NCBI GenBank assembly: GCA_021204335.1
Contig: JAJPZM010000066.1
Coordinates: 1-33,888 of the forward strand
DNA: 33,888 nt
Reading direction: 5' to 3'
From: Parabacteroides sp.
Lineage (GTDB): Bacteria > Bacteroidota > Bacteroidia > Bacteroidales > Tannerellaceae
Positions 9,626-19,988 of the stretch are shown one piece after another. Under the pieces are notes generated by a model that did not search any database, was not told the DNA's origin, and saw nothing but the letters and a program-made list of their open reading frames with translations. How positions within the stretch are numbered: the first letter of the stretch is position 1; every line of letters begins with the position of its first letter. The position numbers were made by a program, and so were the translations under genes.

Positions 9626-11319
9626 TTACCAGTTCGGATTCTGTTTAAGATTCGGATTCAAATCGATTTCTGATTGCGGTATCGGATTGATATATTGTTT
9701 AGCAGGATCAAAGAAGCGAGTTTCGACATATCTGCGGGGAACACCGTCTACCAATACGGTTCTGTCATCTTTACCTACACCATCTAGGCGCATATAAGCA
9801 CCATATAAATCGCCTTTTAACCCATAGGTATATATTGTCGTTGTTTTTTCTGCAATTTTCCAACGCAATAAGTCAAAATAACGCAAGCCTTCTCCGGCGA
9901 GTTCCACACGACGCTCATTACGCACAAGGTCGATAATATCTTCTTTTGAATTATAATTTCCCCGATGTATCAATCCGGCGCCGCAGCGTTTGCGTAACTG
10001 ATCCAGCAAATCACAGATATCGCTTTTAGAACCGGCTCCGTACAATTCAGCTAAAGCTTCTGCCCGGATCAGCAGCACTTCTGCATATCGCAACATGATC
10101 AGGTCATTCGTACAATCCAGGATATCATTCATGGCATACGGTGACCAGTCTACATATTTATTCCACATATATCCGGTAGATGAAGGCTCCGACGCATTAT
10201 ACTGTTGTACGGCTATTGTTGAAGGGTCTTCCGGGTCATACAGGGTTCTTTCAATCGTATTCGTAGCCGAATTCAGATACCGGATCTATCCTGTAGGGTA
10301 AACAATCGATTGATAAAAACGAGGATCACGGTCCTTATAAGGATTTCTGGGATTATAAGTTGATCCGTTTTCATGTATCAAACGTCCGTCTGCCATCGGG
10401 TATGAATCAACTAGGGAACCTGTTGGCATAACAGCTCGGAAAGGGTCATCGCCAGAAATACCTTTCAACAGAAAAGTACGGTTCGCGATATGTCCGGTTT
10501 TAATACTACCCACTGTTTTTTTCTCTTGGAATTGACAGGATGATTTCATTGCTATTTTCAGCCATGCCTGAAAATAAATCCTCATAAGGCGTATCACCCG
10601 CCGTATTAAGCGTATATTTTCCCATCAGACCATCTGTAACAGCTAACGCCCCGGCCCAATCACCCTGAAATAATAAAACACGCGCTTTAAAAGTCTGACA
10701 TGCCCCCCCCATGTGATTCTTCCCCAATCCATTTGCTTACCATTCAGTAAACCGGATGCGAGATCCAACTGTGAAACGATAAAATCAACAACCTCAGTTT
10801 TGGAAGCCTGTGTCAGATTTTTGCTTTCTTCCACAGTTAGGACCTTATCGACCAAAGGTACTTCAGCAAAATAGAGTACCAGTTGGTTATAATTGTAGGC
10901 CAGCATAAAATGTACTTCTCCAAGCATCCTGTTCTTTAAATCTTCAGATAATTCAGGAACTCTCTCTACGTTTTCGAGAAACTGATAACATTTACGTATA
11001 TTCTCATAACTATTAGCCCATATGTTGTAGGGAACATCGCTATAAGAAGTTAAAGTTCCGTTTGCAACCTGTTGCTGGCCTCCATACCAGTCCCAAACCA
11101 TGTGCGCATTATCGGACATTGCTTCATCATAAGTAATAGAACCTGTTCCGTCTGTTTTCAGAGTACGGGAATATATATCTGTTAAGAACTTAAGGGCATC
11201 ACTTTCCGATTGCCAGAAGTTTTCTTCCGTTACTTTATCTTGTGGAACTGTTTCCAGAAAATCGTCACAGCTGCAAAAGCAAACGATCATTGTCAGTATA
11301 AAAATATATTTTTGTTCAT
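9626..11319 (-). CDS. SusD/RagB-family glycan-binding lipoprotein (interrupted)
   Basis: This outer-membrane lipoprotein caps the SusC channel and binds the glycan. Reading from ATG 11319, one extra T in the run opposite 11300-11304 gives MNKNIFF then ILTMIVCFCSCDDFLE, a good lipobox. SusD features are DFLETVPQDKVTEENFW, the TPR-like helices (GRITWG, QTFKARVLLF) and the C-terminal signature YINPIPQSEIDLNPNLKQNPNW. Lesions: that N-terminal indel; a frame change at the G8 tract (C8 on plus, 10703-10710); one A short at 10516-10522; and TAG 10286-10288 (YPTG*IRYLN, Gln plausible). The gap to the SusC stop is only 10 bp, as expected for a coupled SusCD pair. Confidence 0.88.
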
Positions 11320-11329
11320 ATCGCTTTTA

Positions 11330-14300
11330 TTAAAATAATAGATTAACACCAAATGAATAGACTGCCACATGCGGGTAAGTCGATCTATCCCCGACCTTTG
11401 TTTCTGGATCCCATATTCTGAATTTAGTAAGAGTGAATAAATTTTCTCCTGACACCATCAAGCGGACTTTATCAATCCCCATTTTAGCAATATCGAACGT
11501 ATACCCGATTTGCAAATTCTTCAAACGTATATAAGATGCATTTTGTACCCAATGTTGCATGTTCCCATAGTTATACATCCAAGAATTGGTAATACGGGGA
11601 AAATAAGCGTTCGGATTCGGGTTTTCCGGATTAAAAGAATCAGTATAATGTTCTTTCAATGCAGAATAAATGCCCATAGGTATAATCAATTCATCTTTCA
11701 CATAACCATCCGCTTTTCCCACTCCCTGGAAAAAACAAGAAAAATCAAAATTTTTATAATTGAATCCCAGATTGATACCGAAAGTAAAACGGGGAATTGA
11801 ATTACCTATTACTGTTTTGTCTTCAGAATCTATCTTTCCATCATCATTTCTGTCTTTTATAATAACATCCCCGATATTCCAGTTTCCATTATAAGTTAGC
11901 ATCTGATCTTTATATTTTCATATTATTCTTGTGTAGTACAGATGTCCAATGTTTCCCAACCAAAAAGTGCATCGATCGGTTCTCCTTCAATTCTGGCCAT
12001 CAAATCTCCTGTCGGTGATTTATATCCTTTCAGGTCAGTGATCTTATTTTTGACATCCGAAAGATTGAAGCCTACAAAATAACTAAAATCCGTACCTATC
12101 TTATCACGCCAGTTGATCGACAAACCCCAACCTTTATTCTGCACGGAACCGGCGTTTTGCATGGGAGCATCTATACCTAAAGCCTTCGGTGCTTTCAGAG
12201 ATAATAAAATATCATCCGTATTTCTTTTATACCAGTCGAATGTTGTCTGTAATCGATTGTCAAACAAAGAGAAATCGACACCTAGGTTCAGGTTGGTAGA
12301 AGTTTCCCATGTTATATTAGGATTTCCTATTAATCTTTCCGCATATCCGGTGGAGATCACATTTCCAAAAATATAGCTATCACCTGATCCATAGGTTGAA
12401 TAATACTGGTAATCGTCTATTTGTTGATTACCTAATTGTCCCCAAGAGGCTCTTACTTTCAAATTCGGAACAATCGTTTTTACATTTTCAAAAAAGCTTC
12501 TTCTGAAATACGCCATCCTACAGAAAAAGAAGGGAATAAACCAAAGCGATTTCCTTTAGCAAACTTAGATGAACCGTCATATCTCAAATTGGCTTCTATC
12601 AGATATCTTTCTGCAAAAGAATAGTTCAAACGTCCGAAAACGGATGCCAACGCTGATTTGGTTGAATTACCTTCTGCACTGGCTGTATTCGGGTCTCCTG
12701 CATTTATCTCTGAAAAGTTATTATTTGGGAAATCCCTTCTGGAGGCTTTGGTATAGGCCCACTTGAATGTTTCAAGCGAACCTCCGGCCATCACCTTAAA
12801 GTAATGGGCATCAATCTGTTTTTCATAATTCATGGTAGCTGATGCAGTCAGGTTATTCCATTGTTCCCATTTGTCCATTTGCTTATTTCTTGCCACTACG
12901 TTAGTACCGGACTGACCTGCCGGTTCAAAAGACTTATAATCAACAGTCTTGTTAAATTGCTTGTTTCTATAACTGCTGGACTCGTAGGCAAATATTCCCT
13001 TAATGTTCAAACCTTCAACCAGATTAAACTCTGGACTGATCAAAGCGGAGATATTGTTATTATTTTTTATCCTGCGTCCATAATCATCTGTAACCATACG
13101 GACAGGATTAGTCGGAGCAGACAGATAAGACCATGTTCCGTCAGAATATTTTACCGGCATATATGGAACAGCCCTTCCTACACGTTGAAATGCCTTAAAA
13201 GAACCTCCATCACCGTCGATATCATCTGCATCGCCGGTGGTGTCGGTTTCCTGTCCGTTAAGATAAGTCAGGTTTACTCCCAGCTTAAACCACGATGTTA
13301 CTTTTGCTGTCGTATTAATTCTCAAATTATAACGCTCATAGGATGAATTAGGGATAATATCATCCTGCGACATATATCCCAAAGATGCCAGATAGGTAAT
13401 TCTGTCACTACCTCCCGCGAGAGAAACATTATGGGAATGCTGGAGAGCTGCAGAACGTAAAAATTCTTTATACCAATCGGTATTTCCTTCCAATAAGTCA
13501 GGATCTCCTCCGTTTTTCATTCGTTCTATTCTATCCTGGGGAAATAGAGAGGAAGACTTACCTTCGTTTTTTCATTGATTGGTTATACAATTCTCCATAC
13601 TGCCACGACTCTACCATCTGAGGCGTACGTATAGGTGTCTGAAAACCTATGTTTCCGGTGTAACTCAATGAAATTTTACCTTTCTCTCCTTTCTTGGTAG
13701 TAATCAGAACGACTTCATTAGCAGCTCGTGACCCATAGATAGAAGCAGATGCTGCATCTTTCAAAATAGAGATGCTTTCTACATCGGAAGGAACCACATC
13801 GTTAATGCTCATTGCAACACCATTAACCAGAACCAATGGGTCTGCATTTTGCCAAGTTCCTACATCTCTGATACGGATATTACCCTGATCGGCCTTAGGT
13901 TGCCCTGTATTCTGAGTGATCGTAACACCAGCAGCTTCTCCTGCCATTGCCTGCATCAGAGTTGTTACGGGTTTTGTTCCTATACGGGAAGATTTAATGC
14001 TCTCTACCGCACCTGTTAAATTCGTCTTCTTTTGAGTGCCATAACCTACTACAACGACCTCTTCAATACTTTGGGTATCTTCCTTCAATTGCACCATTAT
14101 ATTGTTTTTGCCATTCAAAGGAAAATTCTGGGCAATATAACCGATATAACTAATTTGCAAAATGGCATCCGGGGATGTTTCCGAACGAAATTGTCCATCT
14201 ATATCGGTAATAGTTCCATTGGTTGAACCTTTTTCTATTACATTAGCTCCTATGATCGGTTCCCCTGTAGCATCCTTGACTATACCGGTAATTATACGGC

Positions 14301-14674
14301 TTTGTTGGGGGACAGCTTTCTGGGGATTTACACTTAAGACGATATGACGGTCTTTAATTGTGTATTTCAAGCCTGTTTTCGAAACAATAGCATCCAGAAT
14401 ATCCTGAATACTCGCATTTTTTACTAATAGAAATTGTTTCATTCTTATTGATCTCTTCCAGATTATAAAAAAACAAGAATTCAGATTGTTTTTCTATTTG
14501 TTTCAGTACATTTTCCAATGTTTCATTTTTAGCTGAAACATTCAGTTTCGTTGTTTGTGCATAAGTTGCGGCTACTATCTGCGATAAACAGATGATTAGC
14601 ATTAACAAGGTTAATTTCATAATGTTTATAGTTCTTTTCAGGTTTACAGAAACAACTATACGTTGATTTTCCAT
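11330..14674 (-). CDS. SusC/RagA TonB-dependent transporter with STN domain (multiply interrupted)
   Basis: This outer-membrane channel for glycan fragments is spread over ORFs 14354-14674, 13558-14442, 12480-13520, 11923-12516 and 11330-11902. From the N-terminus: signal (LTLLMLIICLSQIVAATYA), STN domain (KLNVSAKNETLENVLKQI), carboxypeptidase-like domain (ITGIVKDATGEPIIGANV), TonB box and plug (VVVVGYGTQKKTNLTGAV), then the barrel, ending in YSFGVNLLF. The STN domain indicates FecR/ECF-sigma signalling. Lesions: 14417-14422 (A6), 13567-13572 (A6, 5 fits), 12490-12495 (T6, 7 fits), TAA 11923-11925 (TTQE*YEN, Gln fits) and 11909-11911 (3 bases, 4 fits). It has four frame changes plus one stop, the most of any gene here. 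It is the first gene of the operon and follows the repeated leader element. Confidence 0.9.
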
Positions 14675-14788
14675 CCTTTGATTGTTTTAAGATTTAACAC
14701 ATATTCCACGGCAATGGAAATTTAATTGAATCACACATTTTAGAAGAGAGTATCCGGCAAGATGTTTCTCTTTCTTCTTAATTTCTTA
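14672..14788 (-). promoter_or_regulatory. SusC leader element, right inverted copy
   Basis: On the minus strand this lies directly ahead of the SusC start. It contains the same core as 2015-2118 in opposite orientation: TTGCC, the 30-base identical block, CCATTGCCGTGG and AATCTTAAAAC. The segment TTCCA-TTGCCG-TGGAA can form a small hairpin; the left copy has CCCA-TTGCCG-TGGG, so the pair next to the conserved CCA/TGG changes on both sides together. An ECF-sigma promoter and/or 5' untranslated regulatory RNA is the likely role, but no known promoter consensus is obvious. Confidence 0.65.
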
Positions 14789-14835
14789 CATTATCCACTC
14801 ATATTCTTAGATTTAAAAGTTAGTTACCCCATTTG

Positions 14836-15813
14836 TTATTTTTCAGAAATTGTTACTCGCCGGTCGTCAATCTTGTATTTGACCGGAATAGACAGATTTA
14901 TGATTTCCATGATATCTTTTATGCTTTGTCCTCGATAGAATGTACCGGTAAACGTCCGGTTATTCAATGCCCCGGAATTAACTGCAAATTGTACTCCGTA
15001 GACATGACTTAACCTGGCAAGAATTGCTTTCAGGCTTTGTTCGTGGAAATAGTAATAACCGGCAGTCCAGGAAATGAATTGTTCTGCATCTACTTTATAC
15101 AAATAGGCAGATTGGGTATTACGGTTATACACAAACTGCTGATCGGGTTTCAGGATTGTCGGTTTAGCGATATTCTGTGTTGTCAGGCGAACCGATCCAT
15201 CCAGCAAAGTGGTTATTACCAAAGAATCTAAAGGATAAGCCATTACATTAAACTTGGTACCTAAAACCTCGATATCCTGTTCTTTCGTTTTTACTACAAA
15301 GGGTTTGTTTTTCTGTTTTGTCACCTCGAAGTAAGCTTCCCCTTCCAGATAAACGATACGCTTGTCTTTCCCAAAATCTTTGTCATAATGGAATGTGGTT
15401 TTCGAACCCAGGCTGACATGTGTTCCATCCGGCAGTTCTACTACATCGGCTTCCAACCCATCTCCTCCGATATATCTGGAATACATCCCATTGTCTGTCT
15501 CATTAATAAAAAGGAAATAGGCCGAACTGGCAGCCACCGCAACTATAACAGCTGCGGCATAGCTTACTACACGAAGCCAAATATTAGACTTATGGGGAGA
15601 ACGATTCTTCTCATCCAGCAAACGCTGCCAGCTTTCAGCAATATCCAGCGACTTGCCGACTGCTAATCCGGCATCATACATTGCCTTAATCTCGAAGAAC
15701 AACTCTTTATTGGATGTATTTTCATTCACCCAGGTATAAAAGAGTTCCGTTTCCTCTTTCGTGAGACTACCTTGCAAGTAATCTATAATTAGTTCTGTAT
15801 ATTCGTTTTTCAT
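14836..15813 (-). CDS. FecR-family anti-sigma factor (no adjacent sigma factor)
   Basis: The frame is intact at 325 residues. The N-terminal cytoplasmic segment (IIDYLQGSLTKEETELFYTWV) is followed by one membrane helix near residues 83-103 (VVSYAAAVIVAVAASSAYFLF). The periplasmic FecR domain has VELPDGTHVSLGSKTTFHY, YLEGEAYFEVTKQKN and IEVLGTKFNVMAY, and the C-terminal STN-contacting part has RTFTGTFYRGQSIKDIMEII. It lies upstream of SusC on the same strand, so it should regulate that transporter. Unlike the two other FecR genes in the window it has no ECF sigma gene before it. The nearest candidates are the sigma factor at 1332-1928, beyond the far end of the operon, and the one at 24436. 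Confidence 0.93.
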   Translation of the reverse strand: MKNEYTELIIDYLQGSLTKEETELFYTWVNENTSNKELFFEIKAMYDAGLAVGKSLDIAESWQRLLDEKNRSPHKSNIWLRVVSYAAAVIVAVAASSAYFLFINETDNGMYSRYIGGDGLEADVVELPDGTHVSLGSKTTFHYDKDFGKDKRIVYLEGEAYFEVTKQKNKPFVVKTKEQDIEVLGTKFNVMAYPLDSLVITTLLDGSVRLTTQNIAKPTILKPDQQFVYNRNTQSAYLYKVDAEQFISWTAGYYYFHEQSLKAILARLSHVYGVQFAVNSGALNNRTFTGTFYRGQSIKDIMEIINLSIPVKYKIDDRRVTISEK

Positions 15814-16089
15814 GTTATTATTCTTAACCCGTTATTTTCCGGCTTTTTCGATGCCTTTACATATTTACAACGAACGGCAGCAAAAAAGTACTCACAAGAA
15901 AATGAACTTTTTTCATTTATCAAAATGTTATTAGTATAGCGACTAATTGTGATTAATATACCGGGTAAATGGAATTACCCATACGACTAATATATTTTAA
16001 CATATCAGAAAGATTATGGATATATGGTTTATCCATGCAATTTGTCATTCTCTTTTCCTACCTTTGTCCATAGACTAAATTAAAATATC
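15814..16089. other. Divergent intergenic region
   Basis: This 276-bp A+T-rich gap separates the minus-strand FecR from the plus-strand protease. Apart from the protease -7 box at 16059-16066 I see no gene, strong hairpin or repeat in it. Confidence 0.6.
16059..16066 (+). promoter_or_regulatory. Bacteroidetes -7 box for the tricorn-like protease
   Basis: TACCTTTG matches TAnnTTTG and lies 23 bp ahead of the ATG at 16090. A TTTG is present upstream, but its spacing of about 14 bp is shorter than the usual 19-21, so the -33 element is unclear. Confidence 0.55.
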
Positions 16090-19000
16090 ATGAACAAGAA
16101 ACTTATTCTTTCCTTGCTCGCTTTAGCCGGTGTCCCTGCCTTACTAATGGCAGCGGATGATGCACGCCTGTTGCGCTTCCCGGCTACAAATGGAAACGAG
16201 ATTGTATTCTCGTATGCGGGCGATTTGTATAAAGTTCCTGTAAATGGAGGAGAAGCACAGCGATTAACTTCGCATGTAGGCTACGAAATGTTTCCACGAT
16301 TCTCCCCTGATGGAAAAACAATTGCCTTTACCGGGCAGTATGATGGTAATACCGAAGTATTTACCATGCCTTCAACCGGCGGTGAACCTTTGCGCGTAAC
16401 TTATACGGCCACAAACTCACGCGATGACCTGGGCGATCGTATGGGACCCAATAATATTGTCCTGACTTGGACGCCTGATGGCAATAAAATAGTCTATCGC
16501 AACCGCATCAGCACAGGTTTTGACGGAAAACTTTATACGGTAGATAAGGACGGTGGGTTGTCGGAAGTTATTCCATTGCCCGAAGGTGGTTTTTGCAGCT
16601 ATTCGCCCGATGGAAAGCAGTTGGCCTACAATCGTGTAATGCGCGAGTTCCGTACCTGGAAGTATTATAAGGGTGGTATGGCAGACGATGTGTGGATTTA
16701 TAATCCGGAAAAACAATCCGTCGAAAATATAACGAATAATCCGGCACAGGATATTATCCCGATGTGGATCGGTGATGAAATTTTCTACCTTTCCGACCGC
16801 GACCGTACGATGAACATTTTTGTTTATAATACAAAGACGAAGCAGACTACTAAAGTCACTAATTTTACGGAATACGATGTTAAATTCCCCAGTGCAAATG
16901 GCAATACCATTGTATTTGAGAATGGCGGCTACATCTATAAGATGGATGCAACGGCCAAAAAACCGGAAAAGGTGGATATCCGCTTGGCTTCCGATAATAT
17001 ATATGCCCGCAGTGAGATAAAAGACGGTGCCAAATATATCACCGAAGCTAGTATATCTCCTGACGGCGAACGTATTGTGGTAACCTCACGCGGAGAAGTG
17101 TTCAACTTGCCGGTGGATAAAGGAGTAACAAAGAACATCACCCGCTCGCCGGGTCAGCATGACCGCGAGGCATAATGGTCGCCCGACGGAAAGCTGATCG
17201 CTTATATTCTGACGGAACCGGCGAGACGGAATTATATATGCAAGATGCTACGGGTGGTGAACCGGTGCAACTCACAAAGAATAACGATACCTATATCCGT
17301 TCTTTCGAATGGAGTCCCGACTCGAAAACGATTGTTTATACTGACCGTAAGAATCGTATTAATTTGCTGGATATTGCATCTAAGCAAGTCGCTCTGGTTA
17401 TTCAGGATCCGATGGCAGAAATAAGAGATGTCACCTTTTCTCCTGATAGTAAATGGCTGACTTATTCGCGTCCGGCTAGTAATGAGCATAGCATTGTTTA
17501 TGTGTATAATATTGCCGATAAGAAAGAATATCCGGTGACTGATAAATGGTGCGACTCCTCTAATCCTGTATTCAGCAACGACGGTAAATATTTGATATTT
17601 TCTTCCACCCGCGATTTCAATCCGACTTACGGCTCACTCGAATGGAACCATGTTTATAATAATATGAATGGTGTTTATCTGGCTCTGTTATCTCAGGATA
17701 CTCCTTCTCCTTTCCTGGAAAAAGATGCACAAGTAACAGTGAAAGAAGATAAAGCAAAGAAAGAAGAACCGAAGAAAGAGGAAAAGAAAGAAACTGCATC
17801 CGGAGTACCGACCGTAAAAATCGATATCGAAGGTATTTCCGACCGTATCATCCAGCTTCCGCTGGTAGGTTCATACTATTTTAATTTCTATGCGGATGGA
17901 AATAAAGTTTATTATTATACCCGTGGCGGTACAAAAGTGTACGACCTGGATAAACAGAAAGAGGATATCGTAGCCGAAGGCGCATCCATGTCTGTAGCTC
18001 CCGGAAGTAAAAAGGCTCTTTTCTATAAAGGCGAACAACTTTATGTGACCGATATCCCGTCGGGCAAAGTCGATCTGAGCGAAGCTGTCAACCTCTCGAA
18101 TATGAAGATCGCGACCGATTATCCGAAAGAATGGGCGCAAATCTTCGATGAGGCATGGCGCGCTTATCGTGATGGTTTCTATTCGGAAACAATGCATGGG
18201 GTAGACTGGAAAGCAATCAAAGAAAAATATGCCGTACTGCTTCCCTATGTGAAGACTCGTCTCGATTTGAACTATATCATCGGCGAAATGATCGGTGAGT
18301 TGAATTGTGGGCATGCATACGTTAATCCGGGTGAGCTCGATCGTCCTAAACGTATACAGACAGGCTTGCTGGGCGCTGAAATATCCCGAGACAAGAGTGG
18401 TTTCTTCCGTCTGGAAAAGATTCTGCCGGGTGCTTCCTGGAGCAAAGACCTGCGTTCGCCATTGACGGAGCCGGGTATCAATATGAAAGAGGGCGATTAT
18501 GTCGTAGCGATCGACGGTGTTGCTACCAACAGCGTAAAAGATATGTTCTCTTTGTTGGTTGGTAAGGCAAATGTTCCGACGGAACTCACGATTAACAGCA
18601 AGCCGCAACTGGCAGGAGCCCGTAAAGTGGTGATCAGTCCGCTTGCCGATGAATATCCGCTTTATCATTACAATTGGGTGCAGGATAATCTGAAGAAAGT
18701 AGAAAAGGCTAGCAATGGACGGATCGGTTACGTCTATATCCCGGATATGGGTGTAGAAGGTTTGAACGAATTTGCCCGTTATTTCTATCCCCAGTTGGAT
18801 AAGGAAGGTCTGATTATCGACGACCGTGCCAATGGCGGTGGTAATGTCTCTCCGATGATCCTCGAACGTCTTTCCCGCGAACCGTATCGTCTGACTATGC
18901 GTCGTGGTTCCAATCATATCGGAACCGTACCCGATGCTGTGCAAGTCGGTCCGAAAGTCTGCCTGATCAACAAATATTCTGCATCCGACGGCGACCTGTT

Positions 19001-19325
19001 CCCATGGGGCTTCCGTGTACTTGGCTTAGGGAAGCTGATCGGTACTCGTACCTGGGGTGGTATCGTTGGTATCAGTGGTCCGCTGCCTTATATGGATGGC
19101 ACCGATATCCGTGTACCGTTCTTTACCAGCTATGATCCGAAGACCGGCCAGTGGATTATCGAAAACCACGGTGTCGACCCGGATATCCTGATCGACAATG
19201 ATCCGATCAAAGAATGGAACGGTGAAGACCAGCAGCTCGACAGAGCAATCGAAGAGGTAATGAAAGAACTTCAGAACCGTAAGCCGTTGGCTCCGATACC
19301 GGCTCCGAGGGATTTCAGTAAATAA
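16090..19325 (+). CDS. Tricorn-like S41 family peptidase (interrupted)
   Basis: This exported peptidase is expected to degrade oligopeptides. Signal peptide: MNKKLILSLLALAGVPALLMA. The N-terminal half is made of TolB/WD40-like propeller repeats (RFSPDGKTIAFTGQYDG, TWTPDGNKIVYRN, EWSPDSKTIVYTD). A lysine/glutamate-rich linker (KEDKAKKEEPKKEEKKE) precedes the second part. A PDZ domain covers LEKILPGAS...DYVVAIDGVATNSV. The S41 catalytic core has GGGNVSPMI, NKYSASDGDLFPWGF (probable nucleophile Ser) and TWGGIVGISG. Lesions: TAA 17173-17175 in DREA*WSPDG (Gln fits), and one T short at 17207-17208, after which IAY continues as SDGTGETELYM. Repaired length is about 1,080 residues, normal for the family. 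It is followed by a strong terminator. Confidence 0.92.
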
Positions 19326-19387
19326 ATTTGTTTTTCATAGAGCCTCGGATTATCATTGTAGGTGTTGATTCCGGGTGTTAATAGATA

Positions 19388-19437
19388 ATATCACTGGATT
19401 GATAGATAAAACTTATCAATCCGGTGATATTCTTTTT
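19388..19437 (+). terminator. Intrinsic terminator after the protease gene
   Basis: A 17-base arm (ATATCACTGGATTGATA, 19388-19404) pairs with 19414-19430 with one G:T pair and a 9-base loop. TCTTTTT follows on the plus strand. Confidence 0.88.
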
Positions 19438-19496
19438 ATATCTTTTCCTGCCTTTGGTGCATAAGAAAGTATGATTTACCTAATCTGCACGAAATT

Positions 19497-19982
19497 ATGC
19501 GTATAACCTGGGTCTTGTTTCTCTTATTATTAAATGTATGTGCAGCCTCTGCACAACTGCCTGCCATCCAACTAAAGGATATTAATGGCAAAAGTCTGAA
19601 TGTCTCCGAATTGACGAAAAAAGGAAATCCTGTTATTCTTAGCTTCTTCGCTACTTGGTGTAAACCCTGCCAGCGCGAGCTGAATACGATCAGCGAAGTC
19701 TATGAAGATTGGCAGGATGAAACCGGTGTCGAACTGATTGCCGTCTCTATCGACCAGGGACAGGATGTTGCCAAAGTGAAGCCGCTTGTCGATGGAGCAG
19801 GTTGGGATTTTACTGTTTTGCTCGATCCGGGAAACGATCTGAAGCGTGCTATGGGGGTAACTGTCATACCTCATGTCTTTCTGTTGGACGGGCAAGGGAA
19901 TATCGTTTCCAGCCATATCGGATATACCGAAGGTGGCGATGCTGTCCTGATCAAAGAGGTAAGAAAACTGATTAATAAATAA
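19497..19982 (+). CDS. TlpA-type thiol-disulfide oxidoreductase
   Basis: This is a periplasmic thioredoxin-fold protein of 161 residues. Signal peptide: MRITWVLFLLLLNVCAASA. The active site is FFATWCKPCQRE (CxxC), followed by IAVSIDQGQDVAKVKPLV and the cis-proline strand VIPHVFLLDGQGNIV. This is the AhpC/TSA-Redoxin form. It is 6 bp ahead of the DUF6029-like barrel gene and probably in the same operon. Its role is thiol-disulfide exchange on exported proteins; the substrate is unknown. The frame is intact. Confidence 0.93.
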   Translation: MRITWVLFLLLLNVCAASAQLPAIQLKDINGKSLNVSELTKKGNPVILSFFATWCKPCQRELNTISEVYEDWQDETGVELIAVSIDQGQDVAKVKPLVDGAGWDFTVLLDPGNDLKRAMGVTVIPHVFLLDGQGNIVSSHIGYTEGGDAVLIKEVRKLINK

Positions 19983-19988
19983 ATCCGG

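Noticed and set aside
17871-18944. 357-residue minus-strand ORF
   Set aside because: It is a shadow of the S41 protease gene, which has clear PDZ and catalytic motifs on the plus strand.
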